Translations under genes and position numbers: made by a program
NCBI GenBank assembly: GCA_963746465.1
Contig: CAVVAY010000013.1
Coordinates: forward strand, 372,001-436,000
Source: CAVVAY01 sp963746465
GTDB lineage: Bacteria; Actinomycetota; Actinomycetes; JACCUZ01
Length of the DNA: 64,000 nucleotides
Direction: 5' to 3'
Notes under the pieces: model-generated
What the model was told of the DNA's origin: nothing
Database searches by the model: none
The model's input: the letters and a program-made list of their open reading frames with translations, nothing else
Shown: positions 1 to 7,985 of the stretch, in pieces
Position numbering within the stretch: position 1 is the stretch's first letter
Layout of the letters: every line of letters starts with the position of its first letter

Positions 1-84
1 CATCACGGCGTCGGTGTCCCCCGCGGCCATGCCGGCGGCGATCACGGCCTCGGTCTGCTCGCCCTGGGGATTCGGCGCGGTCAT
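1..84 (-). CDS. N-terminus of an unidentified protein (partial)
   Basis: The first 28 codons of a minus-strand gene are visible before the window ends. It starts with ATG at 84 and has an AGAGGAA-type ribosome site about 6 nt upstream. The peptide begins MTAPNPQGEQTEAVIAAGMA, which is too short to assign to a family. It lies 68 bp downstream of ilvE in the same orientation, so it may be the last gene of the leuB-ilvE transcript. Confidence 0.5.
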   Translation of the reverse strand, partial: MTAPNPQGEQTEAVIAAGMAAGDTDAVM

Positions 85-152
85 GGCGGTTCCTCTCGTC
101 GGCGGTGCGGGGCTGACGTTCCACCCTCCCCAACGAGGACGAACCTGGCAAA

Positions 153-1241
153 TCAGCCGACTCGCTGCATCCAGCCGTGCGGGTCCGGTGCGGTCCCCTG
201 CTGGATGCCCAGCAGCGCCTCGCGCACCTTCATGGTCAGCGCTCCGGGCTGCCCGTCGGCCACCGGGAAGCTGCCCCCCGCGTGCTTGACCTCGCCGACC
301 GGCGTGACGACCGCGGCGGTGCCGCAGGCGAAGACCTCGCTGATGGTCCCGTCGGCGCAGCCGGCCTCCCACTCCTCGGTCGTGATCCGGCGCTCCTCGA
401 CGTCCAGGCCGAGGTCGGTGCCGAGGGTGAGGATCGAGTCGCGGGTCACGCCCGGCAGCAGGGTGCCGGTGAGTGCGGGGGTGACCAGCCGTCCGTCGGC
501 GTACACGAAGTACAGGTTCATGCCGCCCATCTCCTCGACGTACCGGTGCTCCACCGCGTCGAGCCAGACGACCTGGTCGCAGCCCTGCTCGGCGGCCTGC
601 GCCTGGGCCACCAGGGAGGCCGCGTAGTTGCCGGCGCACTTGGCCTCGCCGGTGCCGCCCGGCGCCGCGCGGACGTACTCCGTCGACAGCCACACCGACA
701 CCGGTCGCACCCCGCCGGGGAAGTAGGCACCGGCCGGCGAGGCGAACACGATGAACTGGTAGTCGCGGGACGGGCGGACGCCGAGGAACGGGTCGAGCGC
801 GAACTCCAGCGGCCGCAGGTACAGCGCCTCGCCCTCCTTGGCCGGGACCCAGTCGCGGTCGGCGTCGACCAGGGCGCGCACGGCGTCGAGGAACAGCTGC
901 TCCGGGACCTCGGCCATCGCGAGCCGGCGGCCCGACCGCTGGAAGCGACGAGCGTTCTGCTCGGGCCGGAACAGCGCCACCGACCGGTCCGGCTGGGCGT
1001 AGGCCTTGAGGCCCTCGAAGATCGCCTGGCCGTAGTGCAGCGCAGAGGTCGCCGGGTCCAGGGTGAGCGGCTGGTACGCCGTGAGGCGGGCGTCGTGCCA
1101 GCCGTCCTCCGGCGAGAAGCGTGCGGTGACCATGTGGTCGGTGAAGACCTGACCGAAGCCCGGGTCCTGCAGCAGCGCGGCGCGCTCCTCAGCGGTGCGC
1201 GGCGAGGTCGACGGGGCGAGGTCGATGGTCAGGTCGCTCAT
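153..1241 (-). CDS. ilvE: Branched-chain amino acid aminotransferase
   Basis: This PLP enzyme exchanges the amino group between glutamate and the 2-oxo acids of Leu, Ile and Val, the last step of their synthesis. The 362-aa length fits class IV aminotransferases of the IlvE group. The Schiff-base lysine is K201 in GEAKCAGNYAAS, and the EEMGGMNLYFV segment (about 236-246) is the usual conserved cofactor-site block. It lies 42 bp after leuB on the same strand, which suggests co-transcription, but a TACCGT box 6 nt before the ATG also suggests its own leaderless promoter. No Shine-Dalgarno sequence is visible at this start. Confidence 0.95.
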   Translation of the reverse strand: MSDLTIDLAPSTSPRTAEERAALLQDPGFGQVFTDHMVTARFSPEDGWHDARLTAYQPLTLDPATSALHYGQAIFEGLKAYAQPDRSVALFRPEQNARRFQRSGRRLAMAEVPEQLFLDAVRALVDADRDWVPAKEGEALYLRPLEFALDPFLGVRPSRDYQFIVFASPAGAYFPGGVRPVSVWLSTEYVRAAPGGTGEAKCAGNYAASLVAQAQAAEQGCDQVVWLDAVEHRYVEEMGGMNLYFVYADGRLVTPALTGTLLPGVTRDSILTLGTDLGLDVEERRITTEEWEAGCADGTISEVFACGTAAVVTPVGEVKHAGGSFPVADGQPGALTMKVREALLGIQQGTAPDPHGWMQRVG

Positions 1242-1247
1242 GATCCG

Positions 1248-1253
1248 ACGGTA
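1248..1253 (-). promoter_or_regulatory. Candidate -10 box of a leaderless ilvE transcript
   Basis: TACCGT ends 6 nt before the ilvE ATG, placing transcription start at or next to the start codon. The same geometry recurs at several other genes here. The -35 region is not recognisable. Confidence 0.45.
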
Positions 1254-1283
1254 TCCGACGCGCTGCCGTGCAGGCAGCCCGTG

Positions 1284-2345
1284 TCAGGGGGTCTGCAGGA
1301 GGGCCAGCACGGCGTCACCGACCGCCGTGGTGCCGCGCGGCGCGTCGCCGCGCTCGGCGAGGTCGGCCACCACCGCGGCCTCGACGGCCGCTGCCGCCGC
1401 GTCCAGGCCGACGTGGTCGAGCAGCAGTGCGGCGGACAGGATCGCCGCGGTCGGGTCGGCGACGCCGGTTCCGGCGATGTCCGGTGCCGAGCCGTGCACC
1501 GGCTCGAACATCGAGGGGTTGGCGCCGCTCACGTCCAGGTTGCCGCTGGCGGCGAGCCCGATGCCGCCGGTGATCGCCGCCGCCAGGTCGGTCACGATGT
1601 CGCCGAACAGGTTGTCGGTGACGATGACGTCGAACCGCTCCGGCCGGGTGACGAGGAAGATCGAGGCGGCGTCCACGTGCAGGTAGTCGGTGCTGACCTG
1701 CGGGAACTCCTCGCCGACCCGGGCCACGGTGCGGGACCAGAGACTTCCGGCGTGCACCAGGACGTTGGTCTTGTGCACGAGGGTCAGGTGCTGACGCGGT
1801 CGGGCGGCCGCCCGGCGGAACGCGTCCCGGACGACGCGCTCGACGCCGTACGCCGTGTTGATGCTGACCTCGGTGGCGATCTCGTGCGGACCGCCCTCGC
1901 GGATCACGCCGCCGTTGCCGACGTACGGCCCCTCGGTGCCCTCACGGACCACCAGGAAGTCGATGGCGGAGTCGGGACCAGCTCCTCTCAGCGGCGAGGT
2001 GACACCGGGGTAGAGCCGCGCCGGCCGCAGGTTGACGTGGTGGTCGAGAGCGAACCGGAGCTTGAGCAGCAGGCCTCGCTCCAGCACCCCGCTGGGCACC
2101 GTCGGGTCGCCGACGGCGCCCAGCAGGATCGCGTCGTGGCCGCGCAGCTCCTCGAGCACGCCGTCGGGGAGCGTCTCGCCGGTGGCGTGCCAACGGCGCG
2201 CCCCGAGGTCGTACTCGGTGGTCTCGAGCTTGACCTCGGCGGCGCGGGTCGCCGCGTCGAGGACGCGGACGGCCTCGGCGACGACCTCGGGGCCGATGCC
2301 GTCGCCGGGGACCAGGGCGAGACGCAGTGCGGTGCGGACGGGCAC
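1284..2345 (-). CDS. leuB: 3-isopropylmalate dehydrogenase
   Basis: It oxidises and decarboxylates 3-isopropylmalate to 2-oxoisocaproate in leucine synthesis, using NAD. The 353-aa protein shows the family signatures: GDGIGPEV near residue 14, the substrate-binding arginine region LRPARLYPG, and the metal/active-site block VTDNLFGDIVTDLAA. GSAPDIAGTGVADP lies near the NAD site. The start is GTG at 2345, only 2 nt after the stop of a 37-codon gene, so translation is probably coupled. Expression is probably set by the leader peptide and hairpins upstream (2468-2576). Confidence 0.95.
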   Translation of the reverse strand: MPVRTALRLALVPGDGIGPEVVAEAVRVLDAATRAAEVKLETTEYDLGARRWHATGETLPDGVLEELRGHDAILLGAVGDPTVPSGVLERGLLLKLRFALDHHVNLRPARLYPGVTSPLRGAGPDSAIDFLVVREGTEGPYVGNGGVIREGGPHEIATEVSINTAYGVERVVRDAFRRAAARPRQHLTLVHKTNVLVHAGSLWSRTVARVGEEFPQVSTDYLHVDAASIFLVTRPERFDVIVTDNLFGDIVTDLAAAITGGIGLAASGNLDVSGANPSMFEPVHGSAPDIAGTGVADPTAAILSAALLLDHVGLDAAAAAVEAAVVADLAERGDAPRGTTAVGDAVLALLQTP

Positions 2346-2347
2346 GC

Positions 2348-2461
2348 TCAGTGGCCGGTCTCTCCGCCGTTGTCGCGCCGGTCCATGGCTTCCTGCACGG
2401 CCTGCTGGACCGCCTGCTTCTGCTCGGCGGACGGGCGGCTCGCGCGGTGGGTGCGGGTCAT
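2348..2461 (-). CDS. 37-aa hypothetical protein upstream of leuB
   Basis: A short minus-strand frame begins with ATG at 2461 after a strong GAGGAG site and stops 2 nt before the leuB GTG. The product is hydrophilic (MTRTHRASRPSAEQKQAVQQ..., ending NGGETGH), helix-prone in the middle, and contains no leucine, so it is not a leucine-codon attenuator itself. The Shine-Dalgarno can pair with an adjacent CCTC through a 3-nt loop, so its translation, and by coupling that of leuB, could be gated. I do not recognise the family. Confidence 0.6.
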   Translation of the reverse strand: MTRTHRASRPSAEQKQAVQQAVQEAMDRRDNGGETGH

Positions 2462-2467
2462 CGTGGG

Positions 2468-2529
2468 CTCCTCGAAGAGGTTCGTCGCGTGGCGGGCCAG
2501 CGCCGGTCTCCGCGACGGGGAGCCGGCCC
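2468..2529 (-). promoter_or_regulatory. leuB leader region with overlapping hairpins
   Basis: Between the leader peptide stop and the 37-codon gene several pairings compete. GGGCCGGC (2522-2529) pairs with GCTGGCCC (2494-2501). CGTCGCG (2511-2517) pairs perfectly with CGCGACG (2483-2489) across the first hairpin. A local CCGGCTCC/GGAG-CCGG stem spans 2502-2527. CCTC (2477-2480) can mask the GAGG of the Shine-Dalgarno. There is no T tract, so control would be translational or Rho-linked rather than intrinsic termination. The pairings are seen; the mechanism is inferred. Confidence 0.5.
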
Positions 2530-2531
2530 TT

Positions 2532-2576
2532 CTAGCAGGCCCCGCCGCGGCGACGAAGTACGAAGATCTGCCGCAT
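2532..2576 (-). CDS. Candidate leader peptide of the leuB operon
   Basis: This 14-codon frame reads MRQIFVLRRRGGAC. It contains Ile, Val and Leu in a row, with the rare codons GTA and CTT in a genome that otherwise uses G/C-ending codons. The ilvB leader at 9871-9909 shares the same GTA CTT CG string. A TACCGT -10 box lies exactly 6 nt before the ATG, so the peptide would start a leaderless mRNA. It resembles known actinobacterial ilv/leu attenuation leaders; the function is inferred. Confidence 0.6.
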   Translation of the reverse strand: MRQIFVLRRRGGAC

Positions 2577-2582
2577 GCCTCG

Positions 2583-2588
2583 ACGGTA
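2583..2588 (-). promoter_or_regulatory. Candidate -10 box of the leuB leader transcript
   Basis: TACCGT lies 6 nt before the leader-peptide ATG. GAGACA, a partial -35 match, lies 18 nt further upstream. This is the probable promoter for leader, 37-aa gene, leuB and ilvE. Confidence 0.45.
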
Positions 2589-2662
2589 GGGCTGGCTCGC
2601 GCCACCTGTCTCGCCAGTTGTCAGCCGGTCCCGGATGCTGGGACTGCCGGTCCGGCGGCCGG

Positions 2663-4252
2663 TCAGTCGGTGAGGTCGACCTGCCGGGCGGTCTCGGCGC
2701 CGATCTCGCGGACGATGTCGTCCAGGACGCCGGACGGGATCGCGCTGTCGACGGTCATCGCGACCAGGGCGTGCCCGCCACGGCGGTCCCGGCTGACCTG
2801 CATGCCGGCGATGTTGACACCGGCCTCCCCCAGCACCCGGCCCACGGTGCCGACGATGCCGGGCCGGTCCTCGTAGCGGAACACCGCCATGTGGTCGGAC
2901 AGCGCGACCTCGACGTCGAAGCCGTCGATCTCGACGACCTTCTCGACGTGGCGGGTGCCGGTCAGGGTGCCGGACACCGACACCTGGCTGCCGTCGGCGA
3001 GGGTGCCGCGCAGGGTGACCAGGTTGCGGTAGTCGGGGGACTCGGCGTCGGTCGTGAGCCGCACCTGCACACCGCGCTCGGCAGCGAGCAGCGGGGCGTT
3101 GACGTAGGAGACCGGGTCCTCGACCACGTCCATGAACAGGCCCTTGAGGGCGGCGAGCTCGAGCACCCGCACGTCGTACGCCGTGATCTCGCCGCGCACC
3201 TCGATGTCGAGCTGGGCGGGCACGGCGGCCGCGACCGCGGTGAGGAAACGGCCGAGGTGCTCGGCGAGGGGGATGCCCGGCCGGACGTCCTCGGCGATGA
3301 TGCCGCCCTGCACGTTGACGGCGTCCGGCACCAGGTCGCCGGCCAGCGCGAGACGCACCGACCTGGCCACCGAGACACCGGCCTTCTCCTGCGCCTCGTC
3401 GGTGCTCGCGCCCAGGTGGGGGGTGGCCACGACGTTCTCCAGCTCGAACAACGGCGAGTCGGTGCACGGCTCGGTCGCGTAGACGTCCAGCCCCGCAGCC
3501 GCGACCCGGCCCTCCTTGAGCGCTGCGTAGAGCGCCGCCTCGTCGACGATGCCGCCCCTGGCGGCGTTCACGAGGATCAGCGACGGCTTGACGGTGGCGA
3601 GCTGCTCCGCGCCGATGATGCCGACCGTCTCCGGCGTCTTCGGCAGGTGCACCGACATGACGTCCGCGGTGCGCAGCAGCTCGTCGAGCGAGACGAGGCG
3701 TACCCCCATCTGGGCCGCGCGGCCCGCGGCGACGAACGGGTCGAAGGCGACAACGGTCATCCCGAAGGCGGACAGCCGCTGCGCGACGAGGGCACCGATC
3801 CGGCCGAGGCCGACGATGCCGGCCGTCTTCTCGTACAGCTCGACGCCGGAGTACTTGCTGCGCTTCCACTCCCCCTGCCGCAGCGCTGCGTTGGCCGGAG
3901 CGATGTTGCGCGCCGCTGCCAGCAGCAGCCCGACGGCCAGCTCGGCCGCACTGACGATGTTCGACTGCGGGGCGTTGACCACCATCACCCCGGCCGTGGT
4001 CGCGGCCTTGACGTCGACGTTGTCCAGGCCGACGCCGGCCCGGGCCACCACCTTGAGGTTGCGGGCGGCCGCGAACACCTCGGCGTCGACCGTGGTGGCG
4101 CTGCGGACCAGCAGCGCGTCGGCGTCCACGACCGCGGGCAGCAGCGCCGACCGGTCGGCCCCGTCGACGTGGCGAACCTCGAAGTCGGGGCCGAGGGCGT
4201 CGATGGTGGCGGGCGATAGCTCTTCGGCGATGAGCACGACGGGCTTGGTCAC
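2663..4252 (-). CDS. serA: D-3-phosphoglycerate dehydrogenase
   Basis: It catalyses the first committed step of serine synthesis, oxidising 3-phosphoglycerate with NAD. At 529 aa it is the long form: substrate/NAD domains, an intervening domain, and a C-terminal ACT domain (about 455-529, starting MAVFRYEDRPGIVGTVGRV) that normally binds serine for feedback. The NAD motif is GIVGLGRIGALVAQRL near 147, and the catalytic-histidine region is ATPHLGAST near 280. The start is GTG at 4252, with TGAGGA upstream. Confidence 0.95.
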   Translation of the reverse strand: MTKPVVLIAEELSPATIDALGPDFEVRHVDGADRSALLPAVVDADALLVRSATTVDAEVFAAARNLKVVARAGVGLDNVDVKAATTAGVMVVNAPQSNIVSAAELAVGLLLAAARNIAPANAALRQGEWKRSKYSGVELYEKTAGIVGLGRIGALVAQRLSAFGMTVVAFDPFVAAGRAAQMGVRLVSLDELLRTADVMSVHLPKTPETVGIIGAEQLATVKPSLILVNAARGGIVDEAALYAALKEGRVAAAGLDVYATEPCTDSPLFELENVVATPHLGASTDEAQEKAGVSVARSVRLALAGDLVPDAVNVQGGIIAEDVRPGIPLAEHLGRFLTAVAAAVPAQLDIEVRGEITAYDVRVLELAALKGLFMDVVEDPVSYVNAPLLAAERGVQVRLTTDAESPDYRNLVTLRGTLADGSQVSVSGTLTGTRHVEKVVEIDGFDVEVALSDHMAVFRYEDRPGIVGTVGRVLGEAGVNIAGMQVSRDRRGGHALVAMTVDSAIPSGVLDDIVREIGAETARQVDLTD

Positions 4253-4302
4253 GAGCAGTCCTCAGCTGGGCGGGCGGGCCACCCCGATGCTAGCCAGGCC
4301 TT

Positions 4303-4316
4303 GTGAAACCGTTCAC
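4303..4316. promoter_or_regulatory. Palindrome in the serA upstream region
   Basis: GTGAA-ACCG-TTCAC is a perfect inverted repeat about 50 bp upstream of serA, near a possible TAGCAT -10 box (4287-4292). It overlaps the end of the neighbouring gene. It could be an operator, but no regulator is assigned. Confidence 0.3.
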
Positions 4317-4645
4317 GAGCGTCTCGCGTCGTGGTCGCCCCGGCGGTCGTCGGAGGTGTCCTCGGGGACCTCGGTCGGGCTCAGCCGCATCCAGAGCAGC
4401 ATGCCGAGGCCGAGCGCCAGCATGCCGGCCCCCGTCCAGATGTTGATGTCGATGCCGCTGGCCTTCTTGGTCGCTTCGGGGCCGTCGAACAGTCCCGCTC
4501 CCAGCACGAGCAGGCCGTACAGCGTGAAGAGGCCGCCGATCACCCGGCGTACGTCGAACAGCCGCGCCGCGGAGGAGCTCGCTGTCTCGGTGCTCTCGAT
4601 CTCGGGGTCGCGGTCGGCAGCCGTGTGGTCTGAGTTCTCGGGCAT
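4313..4645 (-). CDS. Two-helix membrane protein, unknown function
   Basis: This 110-aa protein has a charged N-terminus (to about residue 30), two hydrophobic helices (about 36-55, VIGGLFTLYGLLVLGAGLF; and 68-85, TGAGMLALGLGMLLW) and a charged tail ending RRGDHDARRS. The start at 4645 was chosen because GAGAGG lies 8 nt upstream; an earlier start would overlap the symporter gene. It lies directly downstream of the symporter on the same strand and may be its accessory protein, which is only inferred. Confidence 0.7.
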   Translation of the reverse strand: MPENSDHTAADRDPEIESTETASSSAARLFDVRRVIGGLFTLYGLLVLGAGLFDGPEATKKASGIDINIWTGAGMLALGLGMLLWMRLSPTEVPEDTSDDRRGDHDARRS

Positions 4646-4662
4646 GGTCGGAGCCTCTCGCC

Positions 4663-6327
4663 TCACCAGAACGGGATGTAGAGCAGGACGCTCAGGGTGA
4701 GCGCGATGCCGCCGAGGAGGATCGGGTTGCGGTACCAGGTGCTGTCACCGACCAGCTCCCCGGCGCTGAGATCGGTCGCGCCCACGCCGCGGACGAGACC
4801 TTGCAGGTCGTCCTCGGACTTCGGACTGGTCGCCATGCTGACGCCGACGGCCAGGACGGCGCTGATCACGAACGCCACACCCGAGCCCCAGAAGGTCTCC
4901 TCGAGGTCGGTCTTGAAGGTCAGCACGTCCATCTTGTACAGGATGTAGGTCGCCAGCGCGCCGAGCGTGCCACCCAGCAGGGACCAGAAGCCGGCCCAGG
5001 CCGTCATCCGCTTCCAGAAGATGCCGATCAGGAAGGTCGCGAACAGCGGCACGTTGAAGAACGAGAACAGCGTCTGGACGTAGTTCATGATGTTGCTGTA
5101 GCCGGCCGCGATGAACGCGGTGCCGATGCCGATCAGGATGCCGACCACCGTGACCACCCGCCCGGTGCGCAGGTAGTAGGCGTCGTCACGGCCCTTGCGG
5201 ACGTAGGTCTGCCAGATGTCGTAGGTGACGACCGTGTTGAAGCTCGAGACGTTGGCGGCCATGCCGGCCATGAAAGCCGCCAGCAGGCCGGTCACCGCGA
5301 TGCCGAGCACGCCGTTGGGCAGGTAACGGTTGATGAGCAGCGGGATGGCGTTGGTGTAGGTGAAGTCGCCTTCCTCCGCGCCGAGCTTCGGGAAGACGAC
5401 CAGCGCGATCAGCCCGGGGATGATGGTCAGTGCCGGGATGAACAGCTTGGGGAAGGCGCCGATCAGCGGCGTACGACGGGCCGCGCTCATGTTCTGCGCC
5501 GACATCGCCCTCTGGACCTCGGCGAAGTTCGTCGTCCAGTAGCCGAACGAGAGCAGGAACCCGAGGCCGAAGACGATGCCGATCCAGTTCGCGCCGATCG
5601 GGTTGGTGACGTCGCCCACCCCGGTCCCCTGCCAGGCGTGCAGGAAGCCCTCGCCGCCGTTCTCGTGCGCGGCGACCTTCTCCTTCAGCCCGTCCCAGCC
5701 GCCCATCGCGGTCAGCCCGACGACCACGAGCGGGATGAGGCCGGCCAGGATGACGAAGAACTGCAGCACCTCGTTGTAGATCGCAGACGAGAGACCGCCG
5801 AGGGTGATGTAGGCCAGCACCAGGGCCGCGGCCACGAGCACCGCGACGATCAGCGGCCAGCCGAGCAGGGCCTCGAGCACGATGGCGAGCGCGTAGAGGT
5901 TGACGCCGGCGATCAGAACGGCCGACACGGCGAAGATGACGGCGTTCAGCAGGTGCGTCTGCTTGTTGAACCGCAGCCGGAGGAACTCCGGCACGCTGCG
6001 CACCTCGGAGCCGTAGTAGAACGGCATCATCACGATGCCGAGGAACACCATCGCCGGCACCGCGCCGATCCAGTAGTAGTGCGCGGTCGCGATGCCGTAC
6101 TGAGCACCGTTGGCGGCCATCCCGAGGATCTCGAGCGCGCCCAGATTGGCCGCGACGAACGCCAGCCCTGTCACCCAGGCGGGCAGCGCCCGGCCGGACA
6201 TCAGGAAGTCGAGGCTTGAGCTGATGCTGCGGCGGGCGAGCACGCCGATGCCCAGCACGGTCACGAAGTACATCGCGAGGATGAGGTAGTCGAGCGGGTT
6301 CAGGTCGAGCCGCAGGCCGCCGTCCAT
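4663..6327 (-). CDS. Sodium:solute symporter (SSS family)
   Basis: An integral membrane transporter of 554 aa with about 13-14 hydrophobic segments. The N-terminal block DYLILAMYFVTVLGIGV and the family-like GRALPAWVTGLAFVAANLGA and YNEVLQFFVILAGL segments place it in the SSS (SglT/PutP-like) group, which couples solute uptake to Na+ entry. The substrate cannot be read; the overall pattern resembles sugar transporters of this family. ATG 6327 was chosen (GAGG 5 nt upstream); a GTG two codons earlier lies inside that site. It separates serA from ilvC without an obvious pathway link. Confidence 0.85.
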   Translation of the reverse strand: MDGGLRLDLNPLDYLILAMYFVTVLGIGVLARRSISSSLDFLMSGRALPAWVTGLAFVAANLGALEILGMAANGAQYGIATAHYYWIGAVPAMVFLGIVMMPFYYGSEVRSVPEFLRLRFNKQTHLLNAVIFAVSAVLIAGVNLYALAIVLEALLGWPLIVAVLVAAALVLAYITLGGLSSAIYNEVLQFFVILAGLIPLVVVGLTAMGGWDGLKEKVAAHENGGEGFLHAWQGTGVGDVTNPIGANWIGIVFGLGFLLSFGYWTTNFAEVQRAMSAQNMSAARRTPLIGAFPKLFIPALTIIPGLIALVVFPKLGAEEGDFTYTNAIPLLINRYLPNGVLGIAVTGLLAAFMAGMAANVSSFNTVVTYDIWQTYVRKGRDDAYYLRTGRVVTVVGILIGIGTAFIAAGYSNIMNYVQTLFSFFNVPLFATFLIGIFWKRMTAWAGFWSLLGGTLGALATYILYKMDVLTFKTDLEETFWGSGVAFVISAVLAVGVSMATSPKSEDDLQGLVRGVGATDLSAGELVGDSTWYRNPILLGGIALTLSVLLYIPFW

Positions 6328-6423
6328 GAGCACCTCGTGGGTCCGTCACCAGGTTCGCCCTGGCTACCGTGAGGTGCTGCTCCGGATGCCGCCCCGCCAA
6401 ACCTCCGGCAGCGCGGGAGTTGA

Positions 6424-7422
6424 TCAGTCGTTCTCGCTGATCCAGCTCATCAGTGGCCGCAGCTTGCGGCCGGTCTGCTCGACCGGGTGCTCGGTGTTCT
6501 CCTGGTAGTAGCGCTTGTAGTTGGGCAGGCCGCTGTCGTACTCGTCCATCCACTCGCGGGCGAACGACCCGTCGGTGATCTCGCCGAGGATCCTCTTCAT
6601 CTCGGCGCGGGTGTCGTCGGTGACAAGACGCGGGCCTCGTGTGTAGCCGCCGTACTCGGCGGTCTCGGACACCGACCAGTACATCTTCGAGATGCCGCCC
6701 TCGTACATCAGGTCGACGATCAGCTTCACCTCGTGCAGGCACTCGAAGTACGCGATCTCGGGCTGGTACCCGGCGTCGACCAGTGTGTCGAAGCCGGACT
6801 TGATCAGCTCGGACAGGCCGCCGCAGAGCACCGCCTGCTCGCCGAACAGGTCGGTCTCGGTCTCCTCGGTGAACGTGGTCTTGATGGCGCCGGCCCGGGT
6901 GCCCCCGATGCCCTTGGCGTAGGACTTCACCAGGTCCCAGGCGGTGCCGGTGGCGTCCTGCTCGACGGCGACGAGCACCGGGACGCCACGGCCGTCGACG
7001 AACTGCCGGCGCACCAGGTGGCCCGGGCCCTTGGGCGCGACCATGCAGACGTCGACGCCGGCCGGCGGCTTGATCAGGTCGTAGCGGATGTTGAGGCCGT
7101 GGCCGAAGAACAACGCGTCGCCGTCCACCAGGTTCGGCGCGATCGCCTCGGCGTAGAGCGAGCGCTGCACCGGGTCCGGGGCGAGCACCATCACCAGGTC
7201 GGCCTCCTCGCAGGCCTCGAACGGCGGCACCACCCGGAGCCCCTCGGCGTCGGCCCGCTCCCTGCTCTTCGAGCCCTCGGGCAGCCCGACCCGGACGTCG
7301 ACCCCGGAGTCGCGCAGCGACAGCGCGTGCGCGTGGCCCTGGCTGCCGTAGCCCAGGACGGCCACGTTGCGTCCCTGGATGACGGACAGGTCGGCGTCGT
7401 CGTCGTAGTACAGCTCGGCCAC
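6424..7422 (-). CDS. ilvC: Ketol-acid reductoisomerase
   Basis: It isomerises and reduces acetolactate or acetohydroxybutyrate with NADPH and Mg2+ in the Val/Ile pathway. The 332-aa length fits the short class I enzyme. The nucleotide motif GYGSQGHAHALSLRDSG begins near residue 24, and the acidic metal-binding segments include DLFGEQAVLCGG and the following ECLHE block. The start is GTG at 7422 with AGGAGA upstream. Only 20 bp separate it from ilvN, so ilvBNC is one operon under the leader at 9812-9909. Confidence 0.97.
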   Translation of the reverse strand: MAELYYDDDADLSVIQGRNVAVLGYGSQGHAHALSLRDSGVDVRVGLPEGSKSRERADAEGLRVVPPFEACEEADLVMVLAPDPVQRSLYAEAIAPNLVDGDALFFGHGLNIRYDLIKPPAGVDVCMVAPKGPGHLVRRQFVDGRGVPVLVAVEQDATGTAWDLVKSYAKGIGGTRAGAIKTTFTEETETDLFGEQAVLCGGLSELIKSGFDTLVDAGYQPEIAYFECLHEVKLIVDLMYEGGISKMYWSVSETAEYGGYTRGPRLVTDDTRAEMKRILGEITDGSFAREWMDEYDSGLPNYKRYYQENTEHPVEQTGRKLRPLMSWISEND

Positions 7423-7442
7423 GGTTCTCTTCTCCTCGGGTG

Positions 7443-7985
7443 TCAGGACGTCTGTCGGGCGATGGGAGTGACGCTGGAGGGACGGGCCGACCGGTCGGTC
7501 ATCGACCGGGCGCCCCGGCTCATGGCCACCATGCCCGACTGCACCAGCTCGCGGATGCCGTAGGGCTCGAGCACGCGGAGCAGCGCGTCGAGCTTGTCGA
7601 CGTTGCCGGTGGCCTCGATGGTGACCGCGTCCGGTGCCACATCGACCACCTTCGCGCGGAACAGCTGCACGGTCTCCAGCACGTGCGAGCGGGTGGCCCG
7701 GTCGGCTGCGACCTTGACCAGGAGCAGCTCGCGCTGCACCGAGCCTCCCGGGTCCAGCTCCACGATCTTGAGCACCTCGACCAGCTTGTTCAGCTGTTTG
7801 GTCACCTGCTCGAGCGGCAGCTCCTCGACGTTGACCACGATCGTCATCCGCGAGACGTCGTCGTGCTCGGTCGGACCCACGGCCAGCGAGTCGATGTTGA
7901 AGCCGCGCCGCGAGAACAGCCCCGCGATCCGCGCCAGCACGCCCGGCTTGTTCTCCACCAGGACCGACAACGTGTGCCTACTCAT
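7443..7985 (-). CDS. ilvN: Acetolactate synthase small (regulatory) subunit
   Basis: The 180-aa subunit activates IlvB and confers valine feedback inhibition. The N-terminal ACT domain is clear (HTLSVLVENKPGVLARIAGL, residues 4-23), and a second ACT-like domain follows from about residue 84. Its ATG overlaps the ilvB stop as ATGA, which couples translation and helps to balance subunit stoichiometry. Confidence 0.96.
   Translation of the reverse strand: MSRHTLSVLVENKPGVLARIAGLFSRRGFNIDSLAVGPTEHDDVSRMTIVVNVEELPLEQVTKQLNKLVEVLKIVELDPGGSVQRELLLVKVAADRATRSHVLETVQLFRAKVVDVAPDAVTIEATGNVDKLDALLRVLEPYGIRELVQSGMVAMSRGARSMTDRSARPSSVTPIARQTS

Noticed and set aside
177..2876. A very long plus-strand open frame opposite ilvE and leuB
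   Set aside because: It is antisense to two clear enzymes, has skewed Arg/Gly/Asp/Val composition and no family motif. Such frames are expected in DNA this rich in GC; similar ones lie opposite serA, gatA, ligA, glgP and treS.
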